In this document: one piece after another, positions 34,134-42,934 of the stretch
Layout: each line of letters begins with the position of its first letter
Position numbering within the stretch: position 1 is the stretch's first letter
From: Actinoplanes auranticolor
GTDB taxonomy: Bacteria; Actinomycetota; Actinomycetes; Mycobacteriales; Micromonosporaceae
Direction of reading: 5' to 3'
Assembly: GCF_018332655.1 (NCBI RefSeq)
Contig: NZ_BOQL01000055.1
Location: 28,848-92,847, forward strand
Length of the DNA stretch: 64,000 nt
Made by a program: the position numbers and the translations under genes
The notes under the pieces: generated by a model
The model's database searches: none
Seen by the model: only the letters and a program-made list of their open reading frames with translations
What the model was told of the DNA's origin: nothing

Positions 34134-34620
34134 GCAGCTGTTCGTCCGGACCGACGGGTCGCCGGCGGAGATGGCCGGGTTCGTGGCCAAGCTGATCGGG
34201 GGCCGGGCCGAGGTACGCGACCAGCAGGTCTGGCTGCTCGTGGACACGGCCCGCCTGGTCCCGGGGGTGGACGGCGAGTTCGGTGGACCAGTGGTCGCGC
34301 ACAACTCCGAGGCGGCGTTCCGGCCCGACGGCGAGTTCGAAGCACCGGATGCCTACGACGTGGAGCTGCGACTCTGGCAGGCCGGTGGCCGCCGGGTCGA
34401 GCCGACCACCGGTGCCGACATCGAGGAGCTCGCTGCGACCGCCGTCTTCCAGGCGCTGGCCGCCTCTGCCGACCTGGCCGTGATCCACGTGCACGACGAT
34501 GACGTCCTGCTGCGCGCCGCGCTGCCCGGCGCGGGATCGGTCGAGTTTCCTCGAGGCACGACGATCTATGACTGGGACGAGGACAAGTGGAACGGGTTCG
34601 TCCTGCGGCCCGAAGCTTGA
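34120..34620 (+). CDS. Candidate immunity protein for the CdiA-like nuclease tip
   Basis: 166 residues from ATG 34120, overlapping the toxin end by 14 bases, the usual arrangement of toxin and cognate immunity gene. It has an acidic, mixed alpha/beta composition with segments AEMAGFVAKLIGGRAEV, DAYDVELRLWQAGG, LAVIHVHDDDVLLRA and DWDEDKWNGFVLRPE. It is not similar to the nested immunity genes and no family is recognised. It converges on dnaB with 15 bases between stops. Confidence 0.7.
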   Translation: MSVREQLFVRTDGSPAEMAGFVAKLIGGRAEVRDQQVWLLVDTARLVPGVDGEFGGPVVAHNSEAAFRPDGEFEAPDAYDVELRLWQAGGRRVEPTTGADIEELAATAVFQALAASADLAVIHVHDDDVLLRAALPGAGSVEFPRGTTIYDWDEDKWNGFVLRPEA

Positions 34621-34635
34621 AGTCGGGACAGAGCG

Positions 34636-36078
34636 CTAGACGATTGCCATGTCGACGAAGCGGGACAGATGCAGCTGCGCTGCCACCGTCACCGTGTCGG
34701 TCGGGCCGTTTCGGTGCTTGGCCACGATGAAGTCCGCTTCGCCCGCTCGCGGGGATTCCTTGTCGTAGTAGTCGTCGCGGTGCAGCAGGATCACCACGTC
34801 CGCGTCCTGCTCGATCGAGCCGGACTCACGCAGGTCGGACAGCTGGGGGCGCTTGTCGGTGCGCTGCTCCGGGCCACGGTTCAGCTGGCTGACTGCGATC
34901 ACCGGGCATTCGACCTCCTTGGCCAGCAGCTTCAGACCTCGGGACAGCTCCGCCACCTCCTGCTGGCGGCTCTCCGTCTTTTTCGGGGAGGACATCAGCT
35001 GGAGGTAGTCGACGACGATCAGCTTCAGGTTGTGGCGCTGCTTGAGGCGGCGGGCCTTCGCCCGGATCTCCATCAGGTTCATGCTCGGGGTGTCGTCGAC
35101 GAAGATCGGGGCCTCGCTGATCTCGCCCATCCGGCGGGCCAGCTTGGTCCAGTCGTCGTCGGAGAGTTGGCCCGAGCGCAGCACGTGCAGCGGGACCCGC
35201 GCCTCGGCCGAGAGCAGGCGCATGACGATCTCGATCTTGCTCATTTCGAGGGAGAAGATCGCGCTGGCGCAGTTCGCCCGGATGGCCGCGTTGCGGGCGA
35301 AGTCCATCGACGCCGTCGACTTACCCAGACCCGGGCGGCCGGCGACGATGATCAGCTGGCCGGCGTGCAGGCCGTTGAGCAGCCGGTCGAGGTCGGAGAA
35401 GCCGGTCGGTACGCCGGTCATCATGCCGTTGGTGGCGCCGACCGCCTCGATCTCGTCCAGCGTCGGCTGGAGCATGTCGGCCAGCACCGCGAAGTCCTCG
35501 GAGACCCGGCGCTCGGTGACGTCGTACACAGCCTGCTGGGCGAGGTCGACGATGTCGTCGACGTCCATGCCGCCGTTGCCGCCCGTGCCGTACCCCAGTT
35601 GGGTGATCTTGGTGCCCGCCTCGACGAGACGGCGCAGCACGGCGCGCTCGGAGACGATGCGGGCGTAATAGGAAGCGTTGGCGGCGGTCGGCACGCTCTC
35701 GATGAGGGTGTGCAGATACGGCACGCCACCGATGCGCTGCAGGTCGCCGGAGTCGGACAGCGCCGCCGCGACGGTGACGCCGTCGGCCGGCTCGCCGCGG
35801 CCGTAGAGCTCCAGGATCGTGTCGAAGACGGTGGCGTGGACCGGGCGGTAGAAGTCGTGCGACTTGAGGATCTCGACGACGTCGGCGATCGCGTCCTTGG
35901 AGAGCAGCATGCCGCCGAGCACGCTCTGCTCCGCAGCGATGTCCTGCGGCGGCGACTTGTCGAAGCCGCCGGTCTGGGGCGGTGGCCCGCCGGCACCTGG
36001 CGGGCGGCCACCGGAGGGCTTGCCCCCTGAGGGTGACTGCGGCCGGGAATCGGGTCGTGCGTCGTCGGTGATCGACAT
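34636..36078 (-). CDS. dnaB: Replicative DNA helicase DnaB
   Basis: 480 residues. The protein has a disordered Gly/Pro N-terminus (~1-43), the DnaB N-domain (QDIAAEQSVLGGMLLS, then FYRPVHATVFDTI), a linker helix and the RecA-like motor domain. Walker A is GRPGLGKS at 247-254, Walker B is LIVVDYLQLM near 350, and the arginine-finger region is KHRNGPTDTV near the end. It is the hexameric 5'-3' helicase of the replisome. No intein is present at the sites often used in actinobacteria. In M. tuberculosis it lies just after rplI; here a rightward repeat-protein gene has come between them. ATG 36078. Confidence 0.98.
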   Translation of the reverse strand: MSITDDARPDSRPQSPSGGKPSGGRPPGAGGPPPQTGGFDKSPPQDIAAEQSVLGGMLLSKDAIADVVEILKSHDFYRPVHATVFDTILELYGRGEPADGVTVAAALSDSGDLQRIGGVPYLHTLIESVPTAANASYYARIVSERAVLRRLVEAGTKITQLGYGTGGNGGMDVDDIVDLAQQAVYDVTERRVSEDFAVLADMLQPTLDEIEAVGATNGMMTGVPTGFSDLDRLLNGLHAGQLIIVAGRPGLGKSTASMDFARNAAIRANCASAIFSLEMSKIEIVMRLLSAEARVPLHVLRSGQLSDDDWTKLARRMGEISEAPIFVDDTPSMNLMEIRAKARRLKQRHNLKLIVVDYLQLMSSPKKTESRQQEVAELSRGLKLLAKEVECPVIAVSQLNRGPEQRTDKRPQLSDLRESGSIEQDADVVILLHRDDYYDKESPRAGEADFIVAKHRNGPTDTVTVAAQLHLSRFVDMAIV

Positions 36079-36430
36079 GCCGACCTACCCCTTCATCGTC
36101 GTTCCTGCTCCGTGATCAAACAGCCCGGGTACGACACTTTCGGGTGAGCAGGACCCCAGGCGGGTGACGGGGACCACAGAATCACCGGAAAAGTCGGCCC
36201 AGGCCACGAAGAGGGACCTGATCCGGCGCGGGTAACCATACGAACCCGCACGTCATCGACCCAAGCGGGCCGGTGGATGAGCCTCGGGACAACCTGTGGA
36301 CAACCCACCTCCTCCTGTGCGCGGCCCTGTGCACAGCCTGTGTACAACGCCTGGGGATTCCGGGAGGCGCGCCCATCTGAGCAGCACTTTTGTCGTCCCC
36401 ACCGTGTGGAGAGATAAAAAGAACGCCTTC
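36079..36430. other. Intergenic region between divergent dnaB and repeat-protein genes
   Basis: 352 bases with no gene. It holds DnaA-type boxes at 36295-36347 and a purine-rich AT-richer stretch (GAGATAAAAAGAAC) close to the right-hand start. Promoters for both genes must lie here, but no clear -35/-10 pair could be assigned. Confidence 0.6.
36295..36347. promoter_or_regulatory. DnaA boxes upstream of dnaB
   Basis: TGTGGACAA at 36295-36303 is the complement of TTGTCCACA, the preferred actinomycete DnaA box. TGTGTACAA at 36339-36347 differs by one base, and TGTGCACAG at 36329-36337 is weaker. All have the same orientation. They could tie dnaB expression to DnaA or serve as origin-proximal binding sites. 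Confidence 0.5.
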
Positions 36431-39400
36431 GTGAGCAAGCTGTCGTCCCAAGACATTGCAGATCGGACGCGGGCACGTCACGCTTTTCTGGTGGACCAAC
36501 GGGAGTGGGACTACGGAGCCCGCCTGCCGCGCGAAAGGAGCGCGCCGGACTCCTGGACACCCACAAACCGCCCGGAAGATCCCGATTCGTCCGCTGTTGC
36601 GGAGCCTGGGGCCACCGTCTGGGGCACCGGCTCGCCAGCCGATACCGGCAGCATGCAGCCGATCCCCGAGGCCGTGGCGTGGTCGCTGCGCGCCGACGCC
36701 TGGGCGCAGAACCCGGAGACGCCGGGTGAGTCCTCCGGCACGGTGAGTCGCTGGTCGGACGTCGCGGCGACCGGCCGGCCCGCTTTGCCGGCCGAAGGAG
36801 TCGGCTGGCGCACCCAGACGTCCGAATGGCGTTCCACCGCGGAGAGCGCCCGCTGGCGGCAGACCACCGAGTGGCGTTCCGCCTCGGGCACGCACGGCTG
36901 GCGCACGACCACCGAGGCGTGGCAGAGCGGCGACGCCGAGGCTGTCATCCCGCCGCAGGCCGAGGCGCCGACCCGGCTGCCGGCCATCTCCGGCACGGCC
37001 TGGCCCACTCCCGCGACCGACGACCCGGCCGGAGCCACCCCGAGCTGGCAGCCGCCCGACGCCACTCCGTCGTGGCAGCAGCCCGGGGAGCCGCGACAGA
37101 CCCAGCCCGGCACCACCCCACCATGGGAGCCGGCGCGCGGCGAGGACCGGCCGGCGTGGCAACAGTTCACCTCGTCCGGCCCCACCCCGCCGTGGCAGCC
37201 CGCCGACGCGCCGTCGCCCCGGCAGCCCGACGCCCGGCCGTCCTGGGAGGACCGCCCGAGCTGGCAGGCGTTCGCCGAGTCGAGCCGTCCCGCGGCCGAG
37301 CCGTCCTGGCGCGAGCCCGCGCAGCCGGCGGAGAGCTGGCAGACGCCCCAGCCGAGCGCCCCGACGTCCCATTCGGGCAGCTGGTCGGCTCCCATCGACG
37401 ACGGCCGCCACCTCGTCCGCGAGGACGACCGCGCGGCCTGGCGCGAATCAGCCGCCGGACAGACGCGGCCGGCCGACGGCTCACCCCCGGTGGGGCGCCG
37501 CCGGGCGCCCGACGTGGGCTCTCGCACAAGCGGGGGTACGGGCTGGACGGTACGTTCCGACGCCGACAACTGGGCGGGGCACACCGACACCGGCAGCATG
37601 CCCGCGCTCCAGGACCCGTCGACCACCGACGCGCCGAGCTGGCGTCGCGGGAGCACCGAGCCGCCGGCACCGGACGGCTGGCGGACGAGCACCACCACGA
37701 GCAGCTGGCAGAGCAGCCCGCCGGTGACCGACAGCTGGCGCAGCGGCGACCAGGCCCGCCCCGACCAGGCTCGCCTCGATCAAGCCCGCTCCGACCAGCC
37801 CCGCACGGACAGCTGGCGGACACCGCCGGCCGCCGAGGGCTGGCGCAGCGGAGACGAGTCCCGCGCTGACGGCTGGCGCGACACCGGCTCCTGGCGCCGC
37901 GATCCGGAGCCGGGGCCACCGGCCGACCCGTGGGCGCAGAGCGCCGCGGAGACGGGCGTCATCCCGCTGCCCCTGCAGCCCCGCGACCGGGACGCGGGCG
38001 GGCAGCCGCGCGACCGGGACGCGGGCGGCTGGCAGAGCCGCACGGACACCGGCAGCTGGCAGCGCGACGCGGAGGCCACCGGTCGCCGCGGCCGTAGTGA
38101 CACGGGTTCGTGGCAGCAGGACAACGGCGACAGCGGCTCGTGGCAGCGCGGAGCGGAGACGACCGGCCGCACCGGCACGGGGTCATGGCAGTCCGAGGCC
38201 GAGCTCGGCAGCCGTCAGGGCGGCATCGAGCCGGGCTCCTGGCAGCGAGAGCAGGACGGCCGCACCGACACAGGCTCCTGGCGACAGGGACCGGAGTCGG
38301 GCCGCACGGACACCGGTTCGTGGCAACGCGGACCCGACACCGGCCGCACGGACACGGGTTCGTGGCAGCGCGGACCGGAAACCGGCCGCACGGACACGGG
38401 TTCGTGGCAGCGCGGACCCGACACCGGCCGCACGGACACCGGCTCCTGGCAGCGCGAACCCGAAACCGGCCGCACGGACACCGGGTCGTGGCAGCGCGGA
38501 CCCGAAGGCAGCCGCACCGACACCGGCTCCTGGCAGCGCGGACCCGAAACCGGCCGCACGGACACCGGCTCCTGGCGACAGGGACCGGAGTCGGGCCGCA
38601 CCGACACCGGGTCATGGCAGCGCGGACCCGAGACTGGCCGCACCGACACCGGCTCCTGGCAGCAGGGCATCGCGAACGGTCGCGCAGCCGAGACAGGGTC
38701 GCGGCGCCGTGAGATCGAGGCTCCGCAGGCCTTCCAGACCCCGGCTGCCCCGCGCGGCGGAGAGATCGAGCGCTGGCCCGGCCCCGGGCCCCGCCGTGGC
38801 CAGGAGCAGTACCCCGTACCCGAATCCGGCCCGGGCCCGCGCCGCGGCCAGGAGCAGTACCGCGAGCCGGGCCCGGAACCGCGCCGCGGTCCGGAGCCCT
38901 ACGAACCGGACCCGCAGCCTCGCCGTGGCCAGGACCCCTACCGCGAGCCGGGCCCGGCGCCCCGCCGCGGCCAGGAGGGCTACCGCGTCCCTGAGCCGGG
39001 ACCGGAGCCGTGGCGCGGAGCCGAACCGCGCGACTTCGAAGCACCCCGCGGTCCGGAACCACGCCGGAGCCGGCGGGACGTCGACGCGCCGCGCGGTCCG
39101 GAGCCCCGGCGTGGCGTGGAGGGCGGCCAGCGCAGCGGCGGGATCGCCCGCGGCTCGGAAGGACCGCGCGGCCCGGCGGGACGGTCGCGGCCGGAGTTCG
39201 AGCGCGGGCCGGAATCGTCCCGGGAGTACGCCGACCGTGGCCGGCGCCGTGAGCGTGACACCAGCTGGCAGCAGGAACTCGCGTCCGGCGCCTGGCACCG
39301 GGACCCTGAGTCGGATGTGTGGCTGCGTGACAGCGACACCGGCCAGTGGCACCGGCAGGAGCTCGAGGACGAGGAAGACGAGGATGATGACCGAGGCCCG

Positions 39401-41026
39401 CGCCGAGGTCCCCGCGACGACGATCGCGGAGGCGGCGGCGGGCGGCGGGCCATCGAGAGCGGCGCGTCCGTTTCACGTCGTGAGCTGGACGAGTCCGCGC
39501 GGTTCCGCAGTGAGCCGGCCGACGAGGACGGCGGCGGCCGGCGCCGCACGGCCGAGCCCCGGTCGACGCGCCTGCAGCTGACGGCGAGTGCGGAAGCGCC
39601 GCTCGATCCCGAGATCTGGCGCCGTGACGGCGAGGCGCAGACCAGACCGGTCCCGCCGCAGTCCCTGACGCGCCAGCGCGACGGCAACATGCCCGTCTCG
39701 GCCCAGCCCGGAGGATGGGACCGCGAGCGGGACATGCCCGTCTCGGCCCAACCCGGCGCCTGGGACCGCGACAATCCCGTGTCGGCCCAGCCTGGAGCAT
39801 GGGACCGCGAGCGGGACATGCCGGTGTCGGCCCAGCCCGCGATCCGGGACCGCGACGAGGACATGCCGCCCGGGTACCGGTCGCGCGACACCGACCGGCC
39901 GTACTCGGCGCCGCCCGACCAGCGTCGGCGGGGCATCCCGGCCGATCTCGACGAAGCGGCCTACGACCGTGGTCCCGCCGGCCGCCCGGTGTCGGCCATG
40001 CCCGACGACCGCCGGCCGGTTTCCGCGCAGCCTGCGGCCTGGCAGCGTGACGTCGACCCGGCGTCCGCGCCACCGGACCAGCGGCCCCGCGGCACTGCCT
40101 CGGTGGCCGGACCCGACTCGCTGCGCCGCGATGGCGGCACACCCACGCGTCCGGTGTCCGGCACAGCGGCTGCGCCGGTGTCGTCCCAGCCCGGGGCATG
40201 GCGGGCCGATGCCCAGGCTGCCGCTCGCACCGACGCCTGGCGTAACCAGCTGCGCGCCGAGCAGGGCGAGCCGCCGGTGGCCGGTGACGCCGCGACCGAG
40301 ATCCGGCCCGGAGAGCCCGGAGCTTGGCGGGAGGCCGAGGCGGACGGTCCCGTGCGGGGTTCGGCGACCTACCGCGAGGGCAGCACCGGCGACTGGCGGC
40401 GGGAGCTCAGCGCCGGTGGCGAGCTGGCCGACGGCGAGTCGCGGCGGATCAGCACGGCCGACTTCGTACCGTTCCGGCCGCCGTCCAAGAACGGTGCCGC
40501 GGCGTCGGTGAAGGTGCCGGCCGCCAATTCGGCAGCCGAGGGCGCCACGGAGGTCATTCCGCGTACCGGGGCCCGGTGGCAGGATCCGCCGGACACCCAG
40601 TGGCCGCCGCGCGGGGCGGTGACCTCGGCCGCCGGCACCTACGAGCGGCGCCCGGTCAGCACGCTGCCATCGCCGTCCGCCCGGCAGAACGACCTGCTCG
40701 AACCGGACGAGGAATTCGAGGAGGACACCGGCGGTCCGCTCGCGGCCGTGGGTTACACCGTCGTCTGGTACGGCGTGCCGGTCGTGCTCTTCGTGCTCTA
40801 CATGCTCGTGCTCAACGGCAGCCAGCAGGCCCAGGCCCTGGAAACGCTGGCCGGCGCGGCCCCGCAGTTCGGCCTGTCCCTGGTGCTGAGCATGCTCGTG
40901 GCGGTCGGCCTGCGCTGGGCGAGCGGCTCCTGGAAGGCCGCCAGCGTCGGGCTCGCCGCCGCGGTGATGGGCGGGGGCCTGGCCACCGTGCTGACGTCCG
41001 CCATCACCGGGCAATCACTCAGCTGA
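36431..41026 (+). CDS. Trp-rich repeat protein with C-terminal membrane segments
   Basis: About 1,531 residues from GTG 36431; the exact start is uncertain. Almost all of it is predicted disordered and rich in Arg, Gly, Pro, Ser and regularly spaced Trp (SWQ, GWR, SWR). Repeat families in order are TPSWQ-type units (~37050-37350), ten 14-residue RTDTGSWQRGPETG units (38261-38680), EPGPxPRRGQExYR units (~38770-39010) and four MPVSAQPGxWDR units (~39689-39850). The last ~100 residues hold two to three hydrophobic helices (VVWYGVPVVLFVLYMLVL; FGLSLVLSMLVAVGL; AAVMGGGLATVLTSA), so a huge cytoplasmic tail hangs from a small membrane anchor. No enzymatic domain is seen. Function unknown. Confidence 0.75.
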   Translation: MSKLSSQDIADRTRARHAFLVDQREWDYGARLPRERSAPDSWTPTNRPEDPDSSAVAEPGATVWGTGSPADTGSMQPIPEAVAWSLRADAWAQNPETPGESSGTVSRWSDVAATGRPALPAEGVGWRTQTSEWRSTAESARWRQTTEWRSASGTHGWRTTTEAWQSGDAEAVIPPQAEAPTRLPAISGTAWPTPATDDPAGATPSWQPPDATPSWQQPGEPRQTQPGTTPPWEPARGEDRPAWQQFTSSGPTPPWQPADAPSPRQPDARPSWEDRPSWQAFAESSRPAAEPSWREPAQPAESWQTPQPSAPTSHSGSWSAPIDDGRHLVREDDRAAWRESAAGQTRPADGSPPVGRRRAPDVGSRTSGGTGWTVRSDADNWAGHTDTGSMPALQDPSTTDAPSWRRGSTEPPAPDGWRTSTTTSSWQSSPPVTDSWRSGDQARPDQARLDQARSDQPRTDSWRTPPAAEGWRSGDESRADGWRDTGSWRRDPEPGPPADPWAQSAAETGVIPLPLQPRDRDAGGQPRDRDAGGWQSRTDTGSWQRDAEATGRRGRSDTGSWQQDNGDSGSWQRGAETTGRTGTGSWQSEAELGSRQGGIEPGSWQREQDGRTDTGSWRQGPESGRTDTGSWQRGPDTGRTDTGSWQRGPETGRTDTGSWQRGPDTGRTDTGSWQREPETGRTDTGSWQRGPEGSRTDTGSWQRGPETGRTDTGSWRQGPESGRTDTGSWQRGPETGRTDTGSWQQGIANGRAAETGSRRREIEAPQAFQTPAAPRGGEIERWPGPGPRRGQEQYPVPESGPGPRRGQEQYREPGPEPRRGPEPYEPDPQPRRGQDPYREPGPAPRRGQEGYRVPEPGPEPWRGAEPRDFEAPRGPEPRRSRRDVDAPRGPEPRRGVEGGQRSGGIARGSEGPRGPAGRSRPEFERGPESSREYADRGRRRERDTSWQQELASGAWHRDPESDVWLRDSDTGQWHRQELEDEEDEDDDRGPRRGPRDDDRGGGGGRRAIESGASVSRRELDESARFRSEPADEDGGGRRRTAEPRSTRLQLTASAEAPLDPEIWRRDGEAQTRPVPPQSLTRQRDGNMPVSAQPGGWDRERDMPVSAQPGAWDRDNPVSAQPGAWDRERDMPVSAQPAIRDRDEDMPPGYRSRDTDRPYSAPPDQRRRGIPADLDEAAYDRGPAGRPVSAMPDDRRPVSAQPAAWQRDVDPASAPPDQRPRGTASVAGPDSLRRDGGTPTRPVSGTAAAPVSSQPGAWRADAQAAARTDAWRNQLRAEQGEPPVAGDAATEIRPGEPGAWREAEADGPVRGSATYREGSTGDWRRELSAGGELADGESRRISTADFVPFRPPSKNGAAASVKVPAANSAAEGATEVIPRTGARWQDPPDTQWPPRGAVTSAAGTYERRPVSTLPSPSARQNDLLEPDEEFEEDTGGPLAAVGYTVVWYGVPVVLFVLYMLVLNGSQQAQALETLAGAAPQFGLSLVLSMLVAVGLRWASGSWKAASVGLAAAVMGGGLATVLTSAITGQSLS
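38261..38680. repeat. Ten tandem 42-bp repeats (14-residue Trp units)
   Basis: Ten consecutive units of exactly 42 bases, each starting CGCAC and encoding RTDTGSW followed by QRGPETG or a variant (RQGPES, QRGPDT, QREPET, QRGPEG, QQGIAN). The third codon positions vary while RTDTGSW is invariant, which points to selection on the peptide. Confidence 0.9.
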
Positions 41027-41049
41027 CGAGCAAAAGCCTGGATACGACA

Positions 41050-41082
41050 GAGCGCGCCGGACCCCGAAGGGCCGGCGCGCTC
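41050..41082. terminator. Bidirectional hairpin terminator between repeat-protein gene and rplI
   Basis: Arms 41050-41060 and 41072-41082 are a perfect 11-base inverted repeat (GAGCGCGCCGG / CCGGCGCGCTC) with an inner CCC-GAA-GGG. It lies between the convergent stops at 41026 and 41096. Confidence 0.75.
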
Positions 41083-41095
41083 AGCGTGAGACTTG

Positions 41096-41545
41096 TTACT
41101 TGGCGGCGACGACGTTCACCGGGAACGACGCGGTCACCTCGGGGTGCAGCTTGACCTGGACCTTGTAAGCGCCCGTGGTCTTGATCGGAGAGGTCAGCTC
41201 CAGGCGGCGGCGGTCGAGCGCCGGACCACCGGCGGACTTGACCGCGTCCACGATCTCGGCCGGGGTGATCGAGCCGAACAGGCGGCCGCCGGTGCCGGAG
41301 CGCGCCGTCAGGGTGACCTTCAGGCCCTCGAGCTGGCCCTTGACCTCGGTGGCCTGGCCCAGGTCGCGGATCTCGCGGGCGTCGCGCGCCCGCTTGATGA
41401 CCGTGACCTGCTTCTCGGCGCCCTTGCTCCACTGGATCGCGAAGCCCTGCGGCAGCAGGTAGTTACGGCCGTAGCCGTTCTTGACCTCGATGATGTCGCC
41501 GGGGGTGCCGAGGCCCGACACCTCCTGCGTGAGGATGATCTTCAT
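41096..41545 (-). CDS. rplI: 50S ribosomal protein L9
   Basis: 149 residues. The N-terminal domain MKIILTQEVSGLGTPGDIIEVKNGYGRNYLLPQG is the L9 signature (shown by MKIILTQEV, GDIIEVKNGYGRNYLLP), followed by the long connecting helix and the C-terminal rRNA-binding domain (GRLFGSIT, HPEVTASFPV). Last gene of the rpsF-ssb-rpsR-rplI operon. A ribosome site GGAGGCACC lies just upstream of ATG 41545. Confidence 0.98.
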   Translation of the reverse strand: MKIILTQEVSGLGTPGDIIEVKNGYGRNYLLPQGFAIQWSKGAEKQVTVIKRARDAREIRDLGQATEVKGQLEGLKVTLTARSGTGGRLFGSITPAEIVDAVKSAGGPALDRRRLELTSPIKTTGAYKVQVKLHPEVTASFPVNVVAAK

Positions 41546-41559
41546 ATCGGTGCCTCCCC

Positions 41560-41799
41560 TCAGCGCGCCGTGGCCGTGTACGGCAGGAGCGCCATCTCAC
41601 GGGCGTTCTTGACCGCGCGGGCGATCTGCCGCTGCTGCTGCGAGGTCACACCGGTGACCCGACGAGCGCGGATCTTGCCGCGGTCGGAGATGAACTTGCG
41701 CAGCAGCGCGGTGTCCTTGTAGTCGATGTAGGTGATCCCGTCCTTGTCGAGCGGGTTCACCTTCTTCTTCGGCTTGCGAAGTGCCGCAGCCTTAGCCAT
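41560..41799 (-). CDS. rpsR: 30S ribosomal protein S18
   Basis: 79 residues, the usual length. It contains NPLDKDGITYIDYKDTALL, KFISDRGKIRARRVTGV and QQQRQIARAVKNAREMALL, all conserved in S18. It lies between ssb and rplI with short spacers. The zinc-binding cysteine quartet of C+ paralogues is absent: this is the zinc-free form seen in many actinobacteria. Confidence 0.98.
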   Translation of the reverse strand: MAKAAALRKPKKKVNPLDKDGITYIDYKDTALLRKFISDRGKIRARRVTGVTSQQQRQIARAVKNAREMALLPYTATAR

Positions 41800-41835
41800 A
41801 GCTCTTGACTCCTGAAATCATGAGAGCCCGAGGGC

Positions 41836-42399
41836 TCAGAAAGGTGGCTCGTCGTCGAACGAGGAGTTGCTGCCGCCACCGCCGCCAGCGGCGGGACGAG
41901 AGCTGGAAGCCGGGGCCGCCGTGGCCCAGGGGTCGTCGAAGTTGTTGCCGCCTCCGCCGCCGCTGGGCTGCCGGTTGCCACCACCAGCGCCGCCGCCGGA
42001 GGCGCCGAAGCCGCCCCCACCGCCGCCGCCGGACCGGGACATCTTCTGCACCTTCGCCGTGGCGTAGCGCAGGGACGGGCCGATCTCGTCGACCTCGAGC
42101 TCATAGACGGTGCGCTTCTCGCCCTCGCGGGTCTCGTACGACCGCTGGCGCAGCCGGCCCTGCACGATCACCCGAGCGCCACGCTGCAGCGACTCGGCGA
42201 CGTGCTCGGCGGCGTCACGCCAGACGTTGCACGCGAGGAAGAGTGGCTCGCCGTCTTTCCATTCGCCCGACTGCCGGTCCATCGTCCGCGGCGTCGAAGC
42301 GATGCGGAACTTGGCGACCGCCGCCCCCGAGGGGGTGAAGCGCAGCTCAGGGTCGTCGGTCAAGTTACCGACGACCGTGATGGTGGTTTCTCCTGCCAT
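41836..42399 (-). CDS. ssb: Single-stranded DNA-binding protein
   Basis: 187 residues. The OB fold occupies ~1-115 (TTITVVGNLTDDPELRFTPSGAAVAKFRIAS in part; VWRDAAEHVAESL; GARVIVQGRLRQRSYE). A Gly-rich disordered linker follows, and the acidic tip ends DDEPPF, the docking site for SSB-interacting proteins. It sits between rpsF and rpsR as in M. tuberculosis. ATG 42399 has GAGGAGA close upstream. Confidence 0.98.
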   Translation of the reverse strand: MAGETTITVVGNLTDDPELRFTPSGAAVAKFRIASTPRTMDRQSGEWKDGEPLFLACNVWRDAAEHVAESLQRGARVIVQGRLRQRSYETREGEKRTVYELEVDEIGPSLRYATAKVQKMSRSGGGGGGGFGASGGGAGGGNRQPSGGGGGNNFDDPWATAAPASSSRPAAGGGGGSNSSFDDEPPF

Positions 42400-42467
42400 G
42401 ATCTTCTCCTCGCCGCTTCATGCGTTTTCGCAAGGAGGCTCCCAGAGCCCCCTGACAAAAACGACCG

Positions 42468-42758
42468 TCAGCGGGTCTCGGGCCGGATGACCTTGGTACG
42501 CAGGATCGACTCGTTCAGCCGGAGCTGACGGTCCAGCTCGGCCACGGCCTCCGGCGTCGCCTGCAGGTCGACGACGGCGTAGATGCCTTCGGCCTTCTTG
42601 TTGATCTCGAACGAGAGCCGGCGACGGCCCCACACATCGAGCTTCTCCACCGAGCCGCCCGCGGTACGGATCACGTTCAGGTACGTGTCGAGCGACGGTG
42701 CAACGGTGCGCTCCTCGAGACTGGGGTCGAGGATCACCATGAGTTCGTAATGACGCAA
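42468..42758 (-). CDS. rpsF: 30S ribosomal protein S6
   Basis: 96 residues, LRHYELMVILDPSLEER at the start and VVDLQATPEAVAELDRQL, ILRTKVIRPE at the end, full S6 length. The start is TTG 42758, because no ATG or GTG is available at the conserved N-terminus. It is supported by a near-perfect ribosome site, GGAGGTGA, about seven bases before it. First gene of the operon, which is cut off from the upstream secreted-protein gene by the terminator at 42904-42934, so the promoter lies in 42759-42903. Confidence 0.96.
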   Translation of the reverse strand: MRHYELMVILDPSLEERTVAPSLDTYLNVIRTAGGSVEKLDVWGRRRLSFEINKKAEGIYAVVDLQATPEAVAELDRQLRLNESILRTKVIRPETR

Positions 42759-42903
42759 GACGTTCTCACCTCCTGTGGGCTGAGCGGCCACGGTCTCTCC
42801 GTGGCAGGAGGTCTTGTGTCGCTCGCAACAGAAAACCGTGGGCGGCGCCCACGGCAGACCTGTTGCGAACCGAGCCAGCATACCCGGGCGCGGCCCAGCA
42901 CCC

Positions 42904-42934
42904 AAAAAGGGCCCCGTCCACAGACGGGGCCCTT
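42904..42934 (-). terminator. Intrinsic terminator upstream of the rpsF operon
   Basis: A perfect 12-base stem, 42907-42918 with 42923-42934, and a four-base loop. Reading leftward it is followed by TTTTT (42904-42908 on the complementary strand). It ends the transcript of the secreted-protein gene at 43048. Confidence 0.85.

Noticed and set aside
38261..38680. CRISPR-like array of regularly spaced repeats
   Set aside because: Repeats are contiguous 42-mers without unique spacers and lie inside a coding frame; no cas genes nearby.
37959..40199. 746-codon minus-strand frame opposite the Trp-repeat protein
   Set aside because: Arg/Cys/Pro-rich low-complexity translation that simply mirrors the repeat DNA; no start or ribosome site.
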